Notes under the pieces: model-generated
Told to the model about the DNA's origin: nothing
Databases searched by the model: none
What the model saw: the letters and a program-made list of their open reading frames with translations, nothing else
Shown here: piece by piece, positions 1 to 7,009 of the stretch
Position numbering within the stretch: position 1 is the stretch's first letter
Layout: each line of letters opens with the position of its first letter
Position numbers and translations under genes: made by a program
Source: UBA4416 sp043719555
GTDB taxonomy: Bacteria; Bacteroidota; Bacteroidia; B-17B0; Aurantibacillaceae
DNA: 14,218 nucleotides
Assembly: GCA_043719555.1 (NCBI GenBank)
Contig: JAYSTR010000040.1
Location: 1 to 14,218 of the forward strand
Direction: 5' to 3'

Positions 1-2177
1 GCTTCTTGTATCGAAATAACTTCGCCTTTGAATAAAGCAATAACGAATGCTTCTGCAAAACCTTTTTCGTTAAGTTCTTTAGTATATTCGTTAGCTGCAT
101 TATATGATGTAAACGTGCCAGAGGTGTAACGCAACATACCCGATCCTGTATTTTGTTTTTCAATATCTTTTAACTCTTTAATACGTTCTTCCATATCATT
201 ACTGCCAGGTTTACGTAATGCCCCTAATTGTACTTTAAATGTAATTAAAGATTTGTCGACAGTGCTAAAAGCTTTCGCATCTGATAAATCTTCTTTTTCT
301 TTGGATTCCATTGTAGCTTTTGTCTCACTTAACGGAATACGTTTGCCGTTTCTGTAGGCTGTAATAAATGCATCATTGTACCCTTCAACCACTAAATCAG
401 CTCTTAAGTTTGCTGTTTCTTGTATGGTTTTATAACCAATAGTAGCATACCTGTATAGTTCGTCTTGTGATTTTAATTCTACCACTTTTCCAGCATTTCT
501 AAAAATTCCTTTAGAAATTCTGTTCTTATAAGCTCCCAACTGCACGCGGTATACGATATCTCCACTTGCAAAATTACTATCACTTTCACTACTATTTAAA
601 GAATCAGAAGGTGTTATAGTTTCACCGCGCGCTTTTTTATTTTCTTCAACTAATTTATTAACTTCCTCATCAGTTAATTTTGCAATATTTCCATTTTTCA
701 TCTGACCAACTTGTGCTTTCTTGTTCCCTTCAGCTCTAAATTCATCACGTCTTTTAATAGCGTTTTCAATATCCTTATATGTTCCTGCTGTATATAATAC
801 AGTTGTATTATCAGGTAATACCGTTGATTGAACGTCGCCAATACTTAATAAATAAGCCATTTCATCTTTTGGCACTGTGCCCGTATATCGAGCAATTTCA
901 ACAGTATAAATTTTTTCGCCGTCTTTCTGATTTGGTTTTAGACTATCTTTTTTAGCGTAAAAATTATCAATAACCTCCACCTTTTTGATATTACCACTAT
1001 CCATATATTGGTCGTACCAATTTTGCCAATAAGCATCATTTAATGCAACACCGCGCATGTTTACTTCTGATCCTGGTGGTGTATCTAATTCGTCATCTTT
1101 GTAATTCGCAACTCCATCTTTATCATCATCAAACGGACAGCCAAAAGTATCCACTTTAACGCTATCCGGCGTTCCTTGGCATTTATCATCCCAATCTTTC
1201 ACACCATCATGATCATAATCCCCATTATCAATAGCTAACCAATCAACATTATCAAAATAATCATCTGGCAAGGTATCACCAGCTGATTTTTTCTTTGTTA
1301 CTAAATCGTATTGCAGGGCAAAAGAGGTATAAACAAAATTGTCTGTTTTAGAGTTTCCTACCCGCGTATTTAAACTGTTTTTTGTAATCCCATCTATATA
1401 ATCAGTAGTTGTAACATAATACTGAAAACCCATTTTTACATCAAAACGATCTGTTACTTTCATTAATGCGCCTGCTCCAAACGGAAAAGCCCAAGCACGT
1501 TCTTGGTATTTACCAAAACCGTCTTTATTTAATTCTCTAATGTCACTTTCGTAATAATAATCGCGATTTAAATTAACAGCCAATGAAGCAGTTGGCGCAG
1601 CTTCATCAATATTTTTTATAGAACCATCGCTCCAGTAATAATATTTATTGCCGTTTTTATCATATAAATCTGTTTTAGATAAAAACTCAAAAGAACTTAC
1701 GCCGAATGAAATCCAAGGCCTGATGCGGTAATCTTCTGGTATAAAATTTCCAAAATCGTACATTAAACTTAAACCGCCAGCGCGAATTTCTGCCTGAAAA
1801 TTTTCTTGACGATTGTCTATCCACTCATTAGCGCCAAGCTTACCCCATAAAATATTAAAATTTAATTGCAAAGGTTTTGCTAAACGCTGCGAAATATTTA
1901 AATCATAACCTAAACGAGCAGTCCATGGAGCTTGATAATGCTTAGAGTATAAATCTCCGTGAAACGACATCATTCCAATACCTAAAGAAACTTTTGGTTT
2001 AAAAATCTCATTAAGCGATGGTGGTTCAGATTTAGGCTTTTCTTTTTCCTTCGGAGTTTCAACAATTGTAGCAAAAGTTGCAGGGTTTGGCTTTGCTACA
2101 GAAGAATCCGATTGAGCTATATAAACAGAGCTACATAAAACAAATAATAGTATAAATATTTTTTTTAGTATACTCAA
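1..2177 (-). CDS. Outer-membrane barrel protein with TSP3 repeats and three SPOR-like domains (3' end outside window)
   Basis: The frame is open from a TTG at 2177-2175 to the window edge, giving 725 residues with no stop. TTG is preferred because an in-frame TAA lies five codons upstream, no early ATG exists, and TTG directly precedes a typical signal peptide (residues 1-22, ending SVYIAQS). Residues about 60-292 look like an outer-membrane beta-barrel rich in aromatic/glycine strands. Residues about 318-365 are TSP3-type calcium repeats (YDHDGVKDWDD, then DDDKDGVANYKDD, with a Cys pair at 333/347). Three SPOR-like units follow (about 423-495, 541-620, 645-725); the second and third open with VQLGA. 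SPOR domains bind peptidoglycan, so a membrane-to-wall tether is inferred. It is the last visible gene of a three-gene cluster, 32 bp after the previous one. The barrel resembles that of the gene at 3595-4869. The end is probably near, since the last residues align with the C-terminus of the preceding gene product. Confidence 0.85.
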   Translation of the reverse strand, partial: MSILKKIFILLFVLCSSVYIAQSDSSVAKPNPATFATIVETPKEKEKPKSEPPSLNEIFKPKVSLGIGMMSFHGDLYSKHYQAPWTARLGYDLNISQRLAKPLQLNFNILWGKLGANEWIDNRQENFQAEIRAGGLSLMYDFGNFIPEDYRIRPWISFGVSSFEFLSKTDLYDKNGNKYYYWSDGSIKNIDEAAPTASLAVNLNRDYYYESDIRELNKDGFGKYQERAWAFPFGAGALMKVTDRFDVKMGFQYYVTTTDYIDGITKNSLNTRVGNSKTDNFVYTSFALQYDLVTKKKSAGDTLPDDYFDNVDWLAIDNGDYDHDGVKDWDDKCQGTPDSVKVDTFGCPFDDDKDGVANYKDDELDTPPGSEVNMRGVALNDAYWQNWYDQYMDSGNIKKVEVIDNFYAKKDSLKPNQKDGEKIYTVEIARYTGTVPKDEMAYLLSIGDVQSTVLPDNTTVLYTAGTYKDIENAIKRRDEFRAEGNKKAQVGQMKNGNIAKLTDEEVNKLVEENKKARGETITPSDSLNSSESDSNFASGDIVYRVQLGAYKNRISKGIFRNAGKVVELKSQDELYRYATIGYKTIQETANLRADLVVEGYNDAFITAYRNGKRIPLSETKATMESKEKEDLSDAKAFSTVDKSLITFKVQLGALRKPGSNDMEERIKELKDIEKQNTGSGMLRYTSGTFTSYNAANEYTKELNEKGFAEAFVIALFKGEVISIQE

Positions 2178-2209
2178 TAGACCTTCCTTTTACCGTAAAC
2201 TAGTTCAAA

Positions 2210-3583
2210 CTATTTAAACCATTTTTGACTTGTAATCATCAATGCTTCCTGAACAGTAATGCGTTTTGCACTGTTGTATGCGGCAACAAAAGCACTTGCA
2301 CAGCCTTTTTGTTTAATGGTTTCTCTGTGATCGCGAGCTTGCTTATACTCGTTAAAATTTCCTACCATAAATTTACTAAATCCTTCTGCCATTTCGCTTC
2401 TGATAGATTCTTTTATTTTGAATTTATTGGCTAATACCGCTGATTCAATGGCGTTTTTAAATGCTCCAACTTGTACGCAATACTGAACATTTCCTTCTTT
2501 TTTAGAAATTGATTTTTGAGCGTCTGTTGTTGGCGTTGAAGTAGTGTTTTCTGGAGTTGTAGTTGTTGCTGCTACTTGAGTATTAGATATTGGTGTTTCA
2601 GTATGTGATGCTGTTGTATTAACTGGTGTTTCATTAGTTGTTGCTGGCGTTTCATTCGCCACTACTTGTGTTGATGCCGCTGTTGTATTAGCTATTACTT
2701 CGTTTGTAGCTTTTATTTTTTTTGTTTGATCATTTTCTAAATACGAAAACTCTCCGACTAAATTTGCTTCCGGAGAAGTCGCATTTGTTTTTTCTAAAAT
2801 GTATGATACTACTAATTCATCTTCTAAAGGTAAGGCAACCCACACATATTTTGCTTTTCCATCAGATAAAGAAAAAGAACTTCCATTAGTTTTATTTGGC
2901 TTAATAGTATATCCTTCAGGAACTAACTCTTGAAATTTTGCAAATCCTTTAATAGAAGGTTTTTTAATTTTAACCTCAACATTCGTTTGATTATCTGCAG
3001 CTCCTTTTGATATAGTACGAGTACATAATACATTTGATAATGGTTCAGCTGGACTATCTAAATTAGTTGCAGTAACTGGAGCTGTAGTAGCAGGTTGAGT
3101 TGTTGTAACAGGTGGCGTTGCAGTTGCATTTGTTGTTTCAGTAACTGGCGCTGCACTAGCATCACCAATCGTAATTTCTACAGGAGTCATTTCTGCAACT
3201 TCTTTGGCATTATTATTTACATAAGAATATTTAGCCACAATTGTTTTTACACCAGCAGCATCAGCACTTAATACCATTTTAACTGTAAACTCAGCTTCGT
3301 TAGGTGTAGCTGTCCAAATGATTTTTGCAATGTTAGATGCAAAAGAAAAATTACCTGATTTGCTTTCTAGTTCTTTTACTGTAACACCTTGTGGCACCTC
3401 TAACTGAAGTTTAGCAAAACCGCCTAAATTCCCTTTGTTAACTATTAAATCAATCACAAACTCTGTGTTTGGTTTTTCACTTTTCGGAAAATTACCTTTT
3501 AACGTAACTGGAGTATCTCCAAAAAAGATTCCGAATAAAAAAACGGTTACAGTGTTGAATAGAATAATTAAGGGTTTTATCAT
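2210..3583 (-). CDS. Exported protein with duplicated beta-rich domain, Thr-rich linkers and C-terminal SPOR-like domain
   Basis: The product has 457 residues. An N-terminal hydrophobic segment (about 4-22) looks like a signal peptide or anchor. Two related units of about 110 residues follow (about 26-138 and 187-297); each carries a GFAK-[LF]-Q motif with a VP-[QE]-G turn (55-66 and 213-224), then a W(T/V)A and a (Y/F)SY strand. I do not recognise this domain; a cohesin-like or Ig-like beta-sandwich is a guess. Linkers at about 141-180 and 298-357 are rich in Thr, Pro, Ala and Asn, as in flexible extracytoplasmic spacers. Residues about 366-440 form a SPOR-like unit opening VQYCVQVGAF, a fold known to bind peptidoglycan. 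It lies 11 bp downstream of the EF-hand barrel gene and 32 bp upstream of the SPOR-barrel gene, so co-transcription is likely. A periplasmic role as wall-bound partner of the two barrels is inferred, not shown. Confidence 0.85.
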   Translation of the reverse strand: MIKPLIILFNTVTVFLFGIFFGDTPVTLKGNFPKSEKPNTEFVIDLIVNKGNLGGFAKLQLEVPQGVTVKELESKSGNFSFASNIAKIIWTATPNEAEFTVKMVLSADAAGVKTIVAKYSYVNNNAKEVAEMTPVEITIGDASAAPVTETTNATATPPVTTTQPATTAPVTATNLDSPAEPLSNVLCTRTISKGAADNQTNVEVKIKKPSIKGFAKFQELVPEGYTIKPNKTNGSSFSLSDGKAKYVWVALPLEDELVVSYILEKTNATSPEANLVGEFSYLENDQTKKIKATNEVIANTTAASTQVVANETPATTNETPVNTTASHTETPISNTQVAATTTTPENTTSTPTTDAQKSISKKEGNVQYCVQVGAFKNAIESAVLANKFKIKESIRSEMAEGFSKFMVGNFNEYKQARDHRETIKQKGCASAFVAAYNSAKRITVQEALMITSQKWFK

Positions 3584-3594
3584 TTTTTCGGGGG

Positions 3595-4869
3595 TTACTG
3601 CTCAAAGAAGTAATCTATGAGCTTGTTAATTTTTTCTACAGTAAAGGAAGATTCTCCATCAAAGAATCCATCAATTGCTTTTGTAATTTCTGCTGCTGAA
3701 ATATATCCGTCATTGTTAAAATCTGCTGGAATGAAATCTGCTGGTATTTTACTTACCGTTCCTGATTTAGGCTTGTTTAGTTTAGCTTGTTCTTCAACTT
3801 TTTTAAGGTACTCTAAACTTGGCGCATTATTAAATCCTTCGCTACGCTCGGTAGATAAACTATCCCACATTAATTGGCGTTTAGCCATTGCATCTTCGTT
3901 AATTGTAACTCCGCTTCCATCAACCTTAGCACCTTTTTTAGTTGTTAATTCTTTATCCATGTAATCAAATACCCCATCATCATCTTTATCTTCTGGACAA
4001 CCTTTACCATCAACTTTAACACCTTTTGGTGTACCAAAACATCTATCGTCTAAATCTTTTACACCATCTCCATCTGTATCACTATTATCAACTGATTTAA
4101 AATCAACATTACTGTATGGATCGCTTGGTTTTTTGCCAAAATGTATATTTAAACCAATACTTGCTGATGTCCAACTATCATTTCCACCTTTTTTGTATCC
4201 ATCAACATAATCACTCATTACTAAATTATAAGCTAATCCAACTCTTAAACTTGCTCTAAATCCCATTTGAAACTTAGCGCCAACTCCAATCGGAACATAA
4301 AGTGAGTTTTTTGCAAATGAAGTAACTGAATCTTTTATAGTTGTTTCATATTTATAATCTCTTTTAATAACAACAGATGTTGCCGAGTTAGAAGTACTTT
4401 CGGTTAAATTACGAATTGAACCATCTGACCAATACACATAATTAGTTCCATTTTTATCAATTAAATCTGTTTTTGGATCAAACATTAAATAACCAATTCC
4501 TGCATGTATATAAGGCGCAACTTCTTTTTCTTTTTCACCTAATTTATCAAAGAATGCATACACATTTAATCCTCCACCCATTATAGTTGACTGAAAATTT
4601 TTGTGTGAATCTTTATCGTTATCAGTGCCTTGTAACTTACCATATAAGCCATCAATACCAATACCTAATACTTTACCAATGCGATATTCGATACCAAAAT
4701 TGTATCCTAAACGCATATCACTAAAAAAATTGGAGTTACTTTTTTGGCCTACGTCGCCCAAAAATTTTAAACCACTTGCTGAACCTGTAACCGAAAGTTG
4801 TGCGAATGAAAACTGAGAGATAATCAGAAATAACGCTAATGCAGAAAGTTTTGTAGAAATTTTACTCAT
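3595..4869 (-). CDS. Outer-membrane barrel protein with TSP3 calcium repeats and C-terminal EF-hand
   Basis: The product has 424 residues. Signal peptide residues 1-23 end SQFSFAQ. Residues about 24-245 read as an outer-membrane barrel, with repeated glycine/aromatic strands and a closing SIGLNIHFG strand. TSP3-type repeats occupy about 261-325 (DNSDTDGDGVKDLDD, then EDKDDDGVFDYMD, Cys at 277 and 291). Where OmpA-type proteins of the phylum carry a peptidoglycan-binding OmpA domain, this one has a charged linker and an EF-hand whose loop at 383-394 has canonical ligands D383, N385, D387, S391 and E394, with G388 and I390. Calcium binding is therefore well supported; its purpose is not. The barrel shares the loop DKNGxxYxYWSDGSI (W147) with the gene at 1-2177, so the two are paralogues. 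It is first of three minus-strand genes and has a candidate promoter at 4895-4924. A pore or a structural surface protein are both possible. Confidence 0.87.
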   Translation of the reverse strand: MSKISTKLSALALFLIISQFSFAQLSVTGSASGLKFLGDVGQKSNSNFFSDMRLGYNFGIEYRIGKVLGIGIDGLYGKLQGTDNDKDSHKNFQSTIMGGGLNVYAFFDKLGEKEKEVAPYIHAGIGYLMFDPKTDLIDKNGTNYVYWSDGSIRNLTESTSNSATSVVIKRDYKYETTIKDSVTSFAKNSLYVPIGVGAKFQMGFRASLRVGLAYNLVMSDYVDGYKKGGNDSWTSASIGLNIHFGKKPSDPYSNVDFKSVDNSDTDGDGVKDLDDRCFGTPKGVKVDGKGCPEDKDDDGVFDYMDKELTTKKGAKVDGSGVTINEDAMAKRQLMWDSLSTERSEGFNNAPSLEYLKKVEEQAKLNKPKSGTVSKIPADFIPADFNNDGYISAAEITKAIDGFFDGESSFTVEKINKLIDYFFEQ

Positions 4870-4890
4870 AAAAAAGTTTCGTTTGTTTAT

Positions 4891-4957
4891 TCGATTAAGG
4901 TAGCAGTTTTTTCGATTAAAACAAAAATATCGATAAAAAAAGCGTTATATCGACTTA
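4891..4957. repeat. Four TCGA-core repeats at about 20-bp spacing (possible operator array)
   Basis: TCGATTAA occurs at 4891-4898 and again at 4912-4919; the related TCGATAAA lies at 4930-4937 and TCGACTTA at 4950-4957. The start-to-start steps are 21, 18 and 20 bp, close to two helical turns, so all would face roughly the same side of the DNA. The first copy overlaps the -7 box, and the second lies in the spacer, of the candidate promoter for the barrel/SPOR cluster. Binding by a regulator is an inference. Confidence 0.45.
4895..4924 (-). promoter_or_regulatory. Candidate promoter of the barrel/SPOR gene cluster
   Basis: Read on the minus strand, TTG (4924-4922) is followed after 19 nt by TACCTTAA (4902-4895). 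This fits the Bacteroidota pattern TTG-N17-23-TAnnTTTG except for the last two bases of the -7 box. It would place the transcript start about 20 nt before the ATG at 4869. It overlaps two of the TCGA-core repeats. Confidence 0.45.
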
Positions 4958-5026
4958 ATTAATAGTTTTATAAACAGACTTGTGTTAGTTATGCCTCTTT
5001 GATAATAATGCTACAAATTATAGCAG

Positions 5027-5054
5027 TTGGCAATATGTATTATATGTACTTTTA
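5027..5054 (+). promoter_or_regulatory. Candidate ruvB promoter giving a nearly leaderless transcript
   Basis: TTG at 5027-5029 is followed after 17 nt by TACTTTTA at 5047-5054, which matches TAnnTTTG except the final base. Transcription would begin close to the ATG at 5060. The TTG can also be read as an alternative in-frame start of a longer RuvB; its placement as a -33 box argues against that start. Confidence 0.4.
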
Positions 5055-5059
5055 CAGTA

Positions 5060-6088
5060 ATGAATGAGAATTTAGATGCCAATAATGAACGGCTAACCAA
5101 TACGGACAAAGATTATGAGCGAGCCTTGCGACCTGTAGAGTTTAACGACTTTAGCGGACAAGATGCCGTAGTTGATAATTTACGGATATTTGTAAAAGCA
5201 GCCAAACAGCGCGAAGAGGCTTTAGATCATGTCTTATTACACGGCCCTCCGGGTTTAGGTAAAACAACTTTAGCACATATTATTTCTAACGATTTAGGTG
5301 TAAATTTACGTGTAACAAGTGGGCCTGTTCTTGATAAACCTGGAGATTTAGCCGGTTTATTAACCAATTTAGAGCCTTTTGACGTTTTGTTTGTTGACGA
5401 AATTCATCGTTTGAGTCCTATAGTAGAGGAGTATTTATACTCTGCTATGGAAGATTACAAAATTGATATTATGATTGATAGCGGGCCAAATGCTCGTACT
5501 GTCCAAATAAAATTAAATCCCTTTACTTTAGTTGGCGCTACTACTCGTAGTGGATTATTAACTGCTCCACTACGTGCTCGTTTTGGAATTACATCACGCT
5601 TAAATTATTATAATAGTAAAGTACTAACTGATATTGTACAACGTAGTTCGGGTATTTTAGGTGTGGAAATTGCCGAAGAAGCGGCTTATGAAATTGCGCG
5701 TCGTAGCAGAGGAACTCCCCGTATAGCAAATGCATTATTGCGTCGTGTGCGTGATTTTGCTCAGATAAAAGGCAATGGAAAAATTGATTTAGAAATTGCA
5801 ACCTATAGTTTAAAAGCACTTAATGTGGATAAGGATGGTTTGGATGAAATGGATCATCGCATCTTATCTTCTATCATTGATAAATTTAAAGGTGGACCTG
5901 TAGGTATTACGACTATAAGCACTGCTGTAGGCGAAGAAGCCGGAACTATTGAAGAAGTATATGAACCATTTTTAATACAAGAAGGTTATTTGGCTCGCAC
6001 TCCTCGCGGCAGAGAAGCTACTGAAAAAGCTTACAAGCATTTGGGTAAATCGTTTAGAGGAAGATTAGGTGGATTATTTGATGAGTAA
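5060..6088 (+). CDS. ruvB: Holliday junction branch migration ATPase RuvB
   Basis: RuvB is the AAA+ motor that, as hexamers with RuvA, drives branch migration of Holliday junctions in recombinational repair. From the ATG at 5060 the product is 342 residues, the usual RuvB length. Visible motifs are Walker A GPPGLGKT (62-69), Walker B DEIH (113-116), the sensor-1 segment GATTRSG, the ARFG segment, the sensor-2 segment RGTPRIANALLRRVRD, and the C-terminal winged-helix segment GGPVGITTISTAVGEE through RTPRGREAT. The frame extends upstream to a TTG at 5027, but that would add 11 hydrophobic residues (AICIICTFTV) not expected for RuvB and would overlap the candidate promoter. ruvA and ruvC are not in the window. 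The stop overlaps the start of queG by 8 bp, so the two are probably translated in a coupled way. Confidence 0.97.
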   Translation: MNENLDANNERLTNTDKDYERALRPVEFNDFSGQDAVVDNLRIFVKAAKQREEALDHVLLHGPPGLGKTTLAHIISNDLGVNLRVTSGPVLDKPGDLAGLLTNLEPFDVLFVDEIHRLSPIVEEYLYSAMEDYKIDIMIDSGPNARTVQIKLNPFTLVGATTRSGLLTAPLRARFGITSRLNYYNSKVLTDIVQRSSGILGVEIAEEAAYEIARRSRGTPRIANALLRRVRDFAQIKGNGKIDLEIATYSLKALNVDKDGLDEMDHRILSSIIDKFKGGPVGITTISTAVGEEAGTIEEVYEPFLIQEGYLARTPRGREATEKAYKHLGKSFRGRLGGLFDE

Positions 6089-7007
6089 GAAACATGTATA
6101 CTCAACCATTATAAAACAAGAAGCAAAACGTTTGGGTTTTGATTTTTGCGGCATTTCTAAAGCCGAATTTTTAGAAGAAGAAGCTTCGCGATTAGAGCAG
6201 TGGCTTAACTCCAACATGCACGGCAAAATGGAGTATATGCAAAATCATTTTGATAAACGATTAAATCCTACTCTATTAGTTGATGATGCAAAATCAGTTG
6301 TATCGTTGTTATACAATTATTACCCAACTCAACAACAAGTATGTGATGCCCCAAAGATTTCGAAATATGCCTATGGCGAAGATTACCATGATATCATTAA
6401 AGAAAAATTAAACGAATTTTTAAATACACTCAAAGAAAAAATTGGCAACATAACCGGGAGAGCCTTTGGTGATAGCGCTCCTGTGCTTGATAAAGCTTGG
6501 GCAAAAAAAAGTGGACTGGGTTGGATTGGAAAAAATGCCAACTTAATTAATAAACAACAAGGTTCCTTTTTTTTTATTGCTGAATTAATAATTGATTTAG
6601 ATTTAGAATATGATGGCCCTATAAAAGACTACTGCGGAACCTGTTCGCGTTGTATAGATGCATGTCCAACCGAGGCTATTGTTGCTCCTTATATTGTTGA
6701 CGGCAGTAAATGTATTAGTTATTTAACGATAGAGTTAAATGAAGCAATACCAACGGAATTTAAAAATAAGTTAGATAATTGGGCCTTTGGTTGTGATGTT
6801 TGCCAGGATGTTTGCCCGTGGAATAAATTTAGCACACCACACAACGAACCTAGCTTTACTAATAAAACCAATTTATTAAACCTCTCAACAGATGAGTGGT
6901 ACGACATTACCGAAGAAACCTTTAAAACTATTTTTAAACACAGTGCCGTAAAACGCACTAAATATAAAGGGCTAAAGCGTAACCTAGAATTTTTAAAACT
7001 AAAATAA
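6081..7007 (+). CDS. queG: Epoxyqueuosine reductase QueG
   Basis: QueG is a cytoplasmic cobalamin and iron-sulfur enzyme that reduces epoxyqueuosine to queuosine in the anticodon wobble position of GUN tRNAs, the last pathway step. From ATG 6081 the product has 308 residues. YGEDYHD lies at about 98-104. DSAPVLDKAWA (131-141) includes the Asp thought to act as proton donor. Two [4Fe-4S] sites are complete: C185-C188-C191 and C195P, then C211, C238, C241 and C245P. It ends soon after the second cluster and lacks the C-terminal HEAT repeats of longer QueGs such as the E. coli form; short forms are common in this phylum. An in-frame GTG at 6069 is a possible earlier start, but ATG 6081 forms the tighter ATGA-type junction with ruvB (8-bp overlap). 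It converges on the next gene with 2 bp between stops. Confidence 0.96.
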   Translation: MSKKHVYSTIIKQEAKRLGFDFCGISKAEFLEEEASRLEQWLNSNMHGKMEYMQNHFDKRLNPTLLVDDAKSVVSLLYNYYPTQQQVCDAPKISKYAYGEDYHDIIKEKLNEFLNTLKEKIGNITGRAFGDSAPVLDKAWAKKSGLGWIGKNANLINKQQGSFFFIAELIIDLDLEYDGPIKDYCGTCSRCIDACPTEAIVAPYIVDGSKCISYLTIELNEAIPTEFKNKLDNWAFGCDVCQDVCPWNKFSTPHNEPSFTNKTNLLNLSTDEWYDITEETFKTIFKHSAVKRTKYKGLKRNLEFLKLK

Positions 7008-7009
7008 AA

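Noticed and set aside
3617..3964. Open plus-strand frame of 115 codons opposite the EF-hand barrel gene
   Set aside because: It is antisense to a clearly real gene, has no recognisable motif and no promoter or spacing that would support it. Other antisense frames (for example 4601-4816, 5589-5819, 9568-9819, 13806-14057) were rejected on the same grounds.
5027..5059. Longer RuvB beginning with TTG at 5027
   Set aside because: The added residues are hydrophobic and unlike RuvB N-termini, the ATG at 5060 gives the normal length, and the TTG fits as a -33 promoter box.
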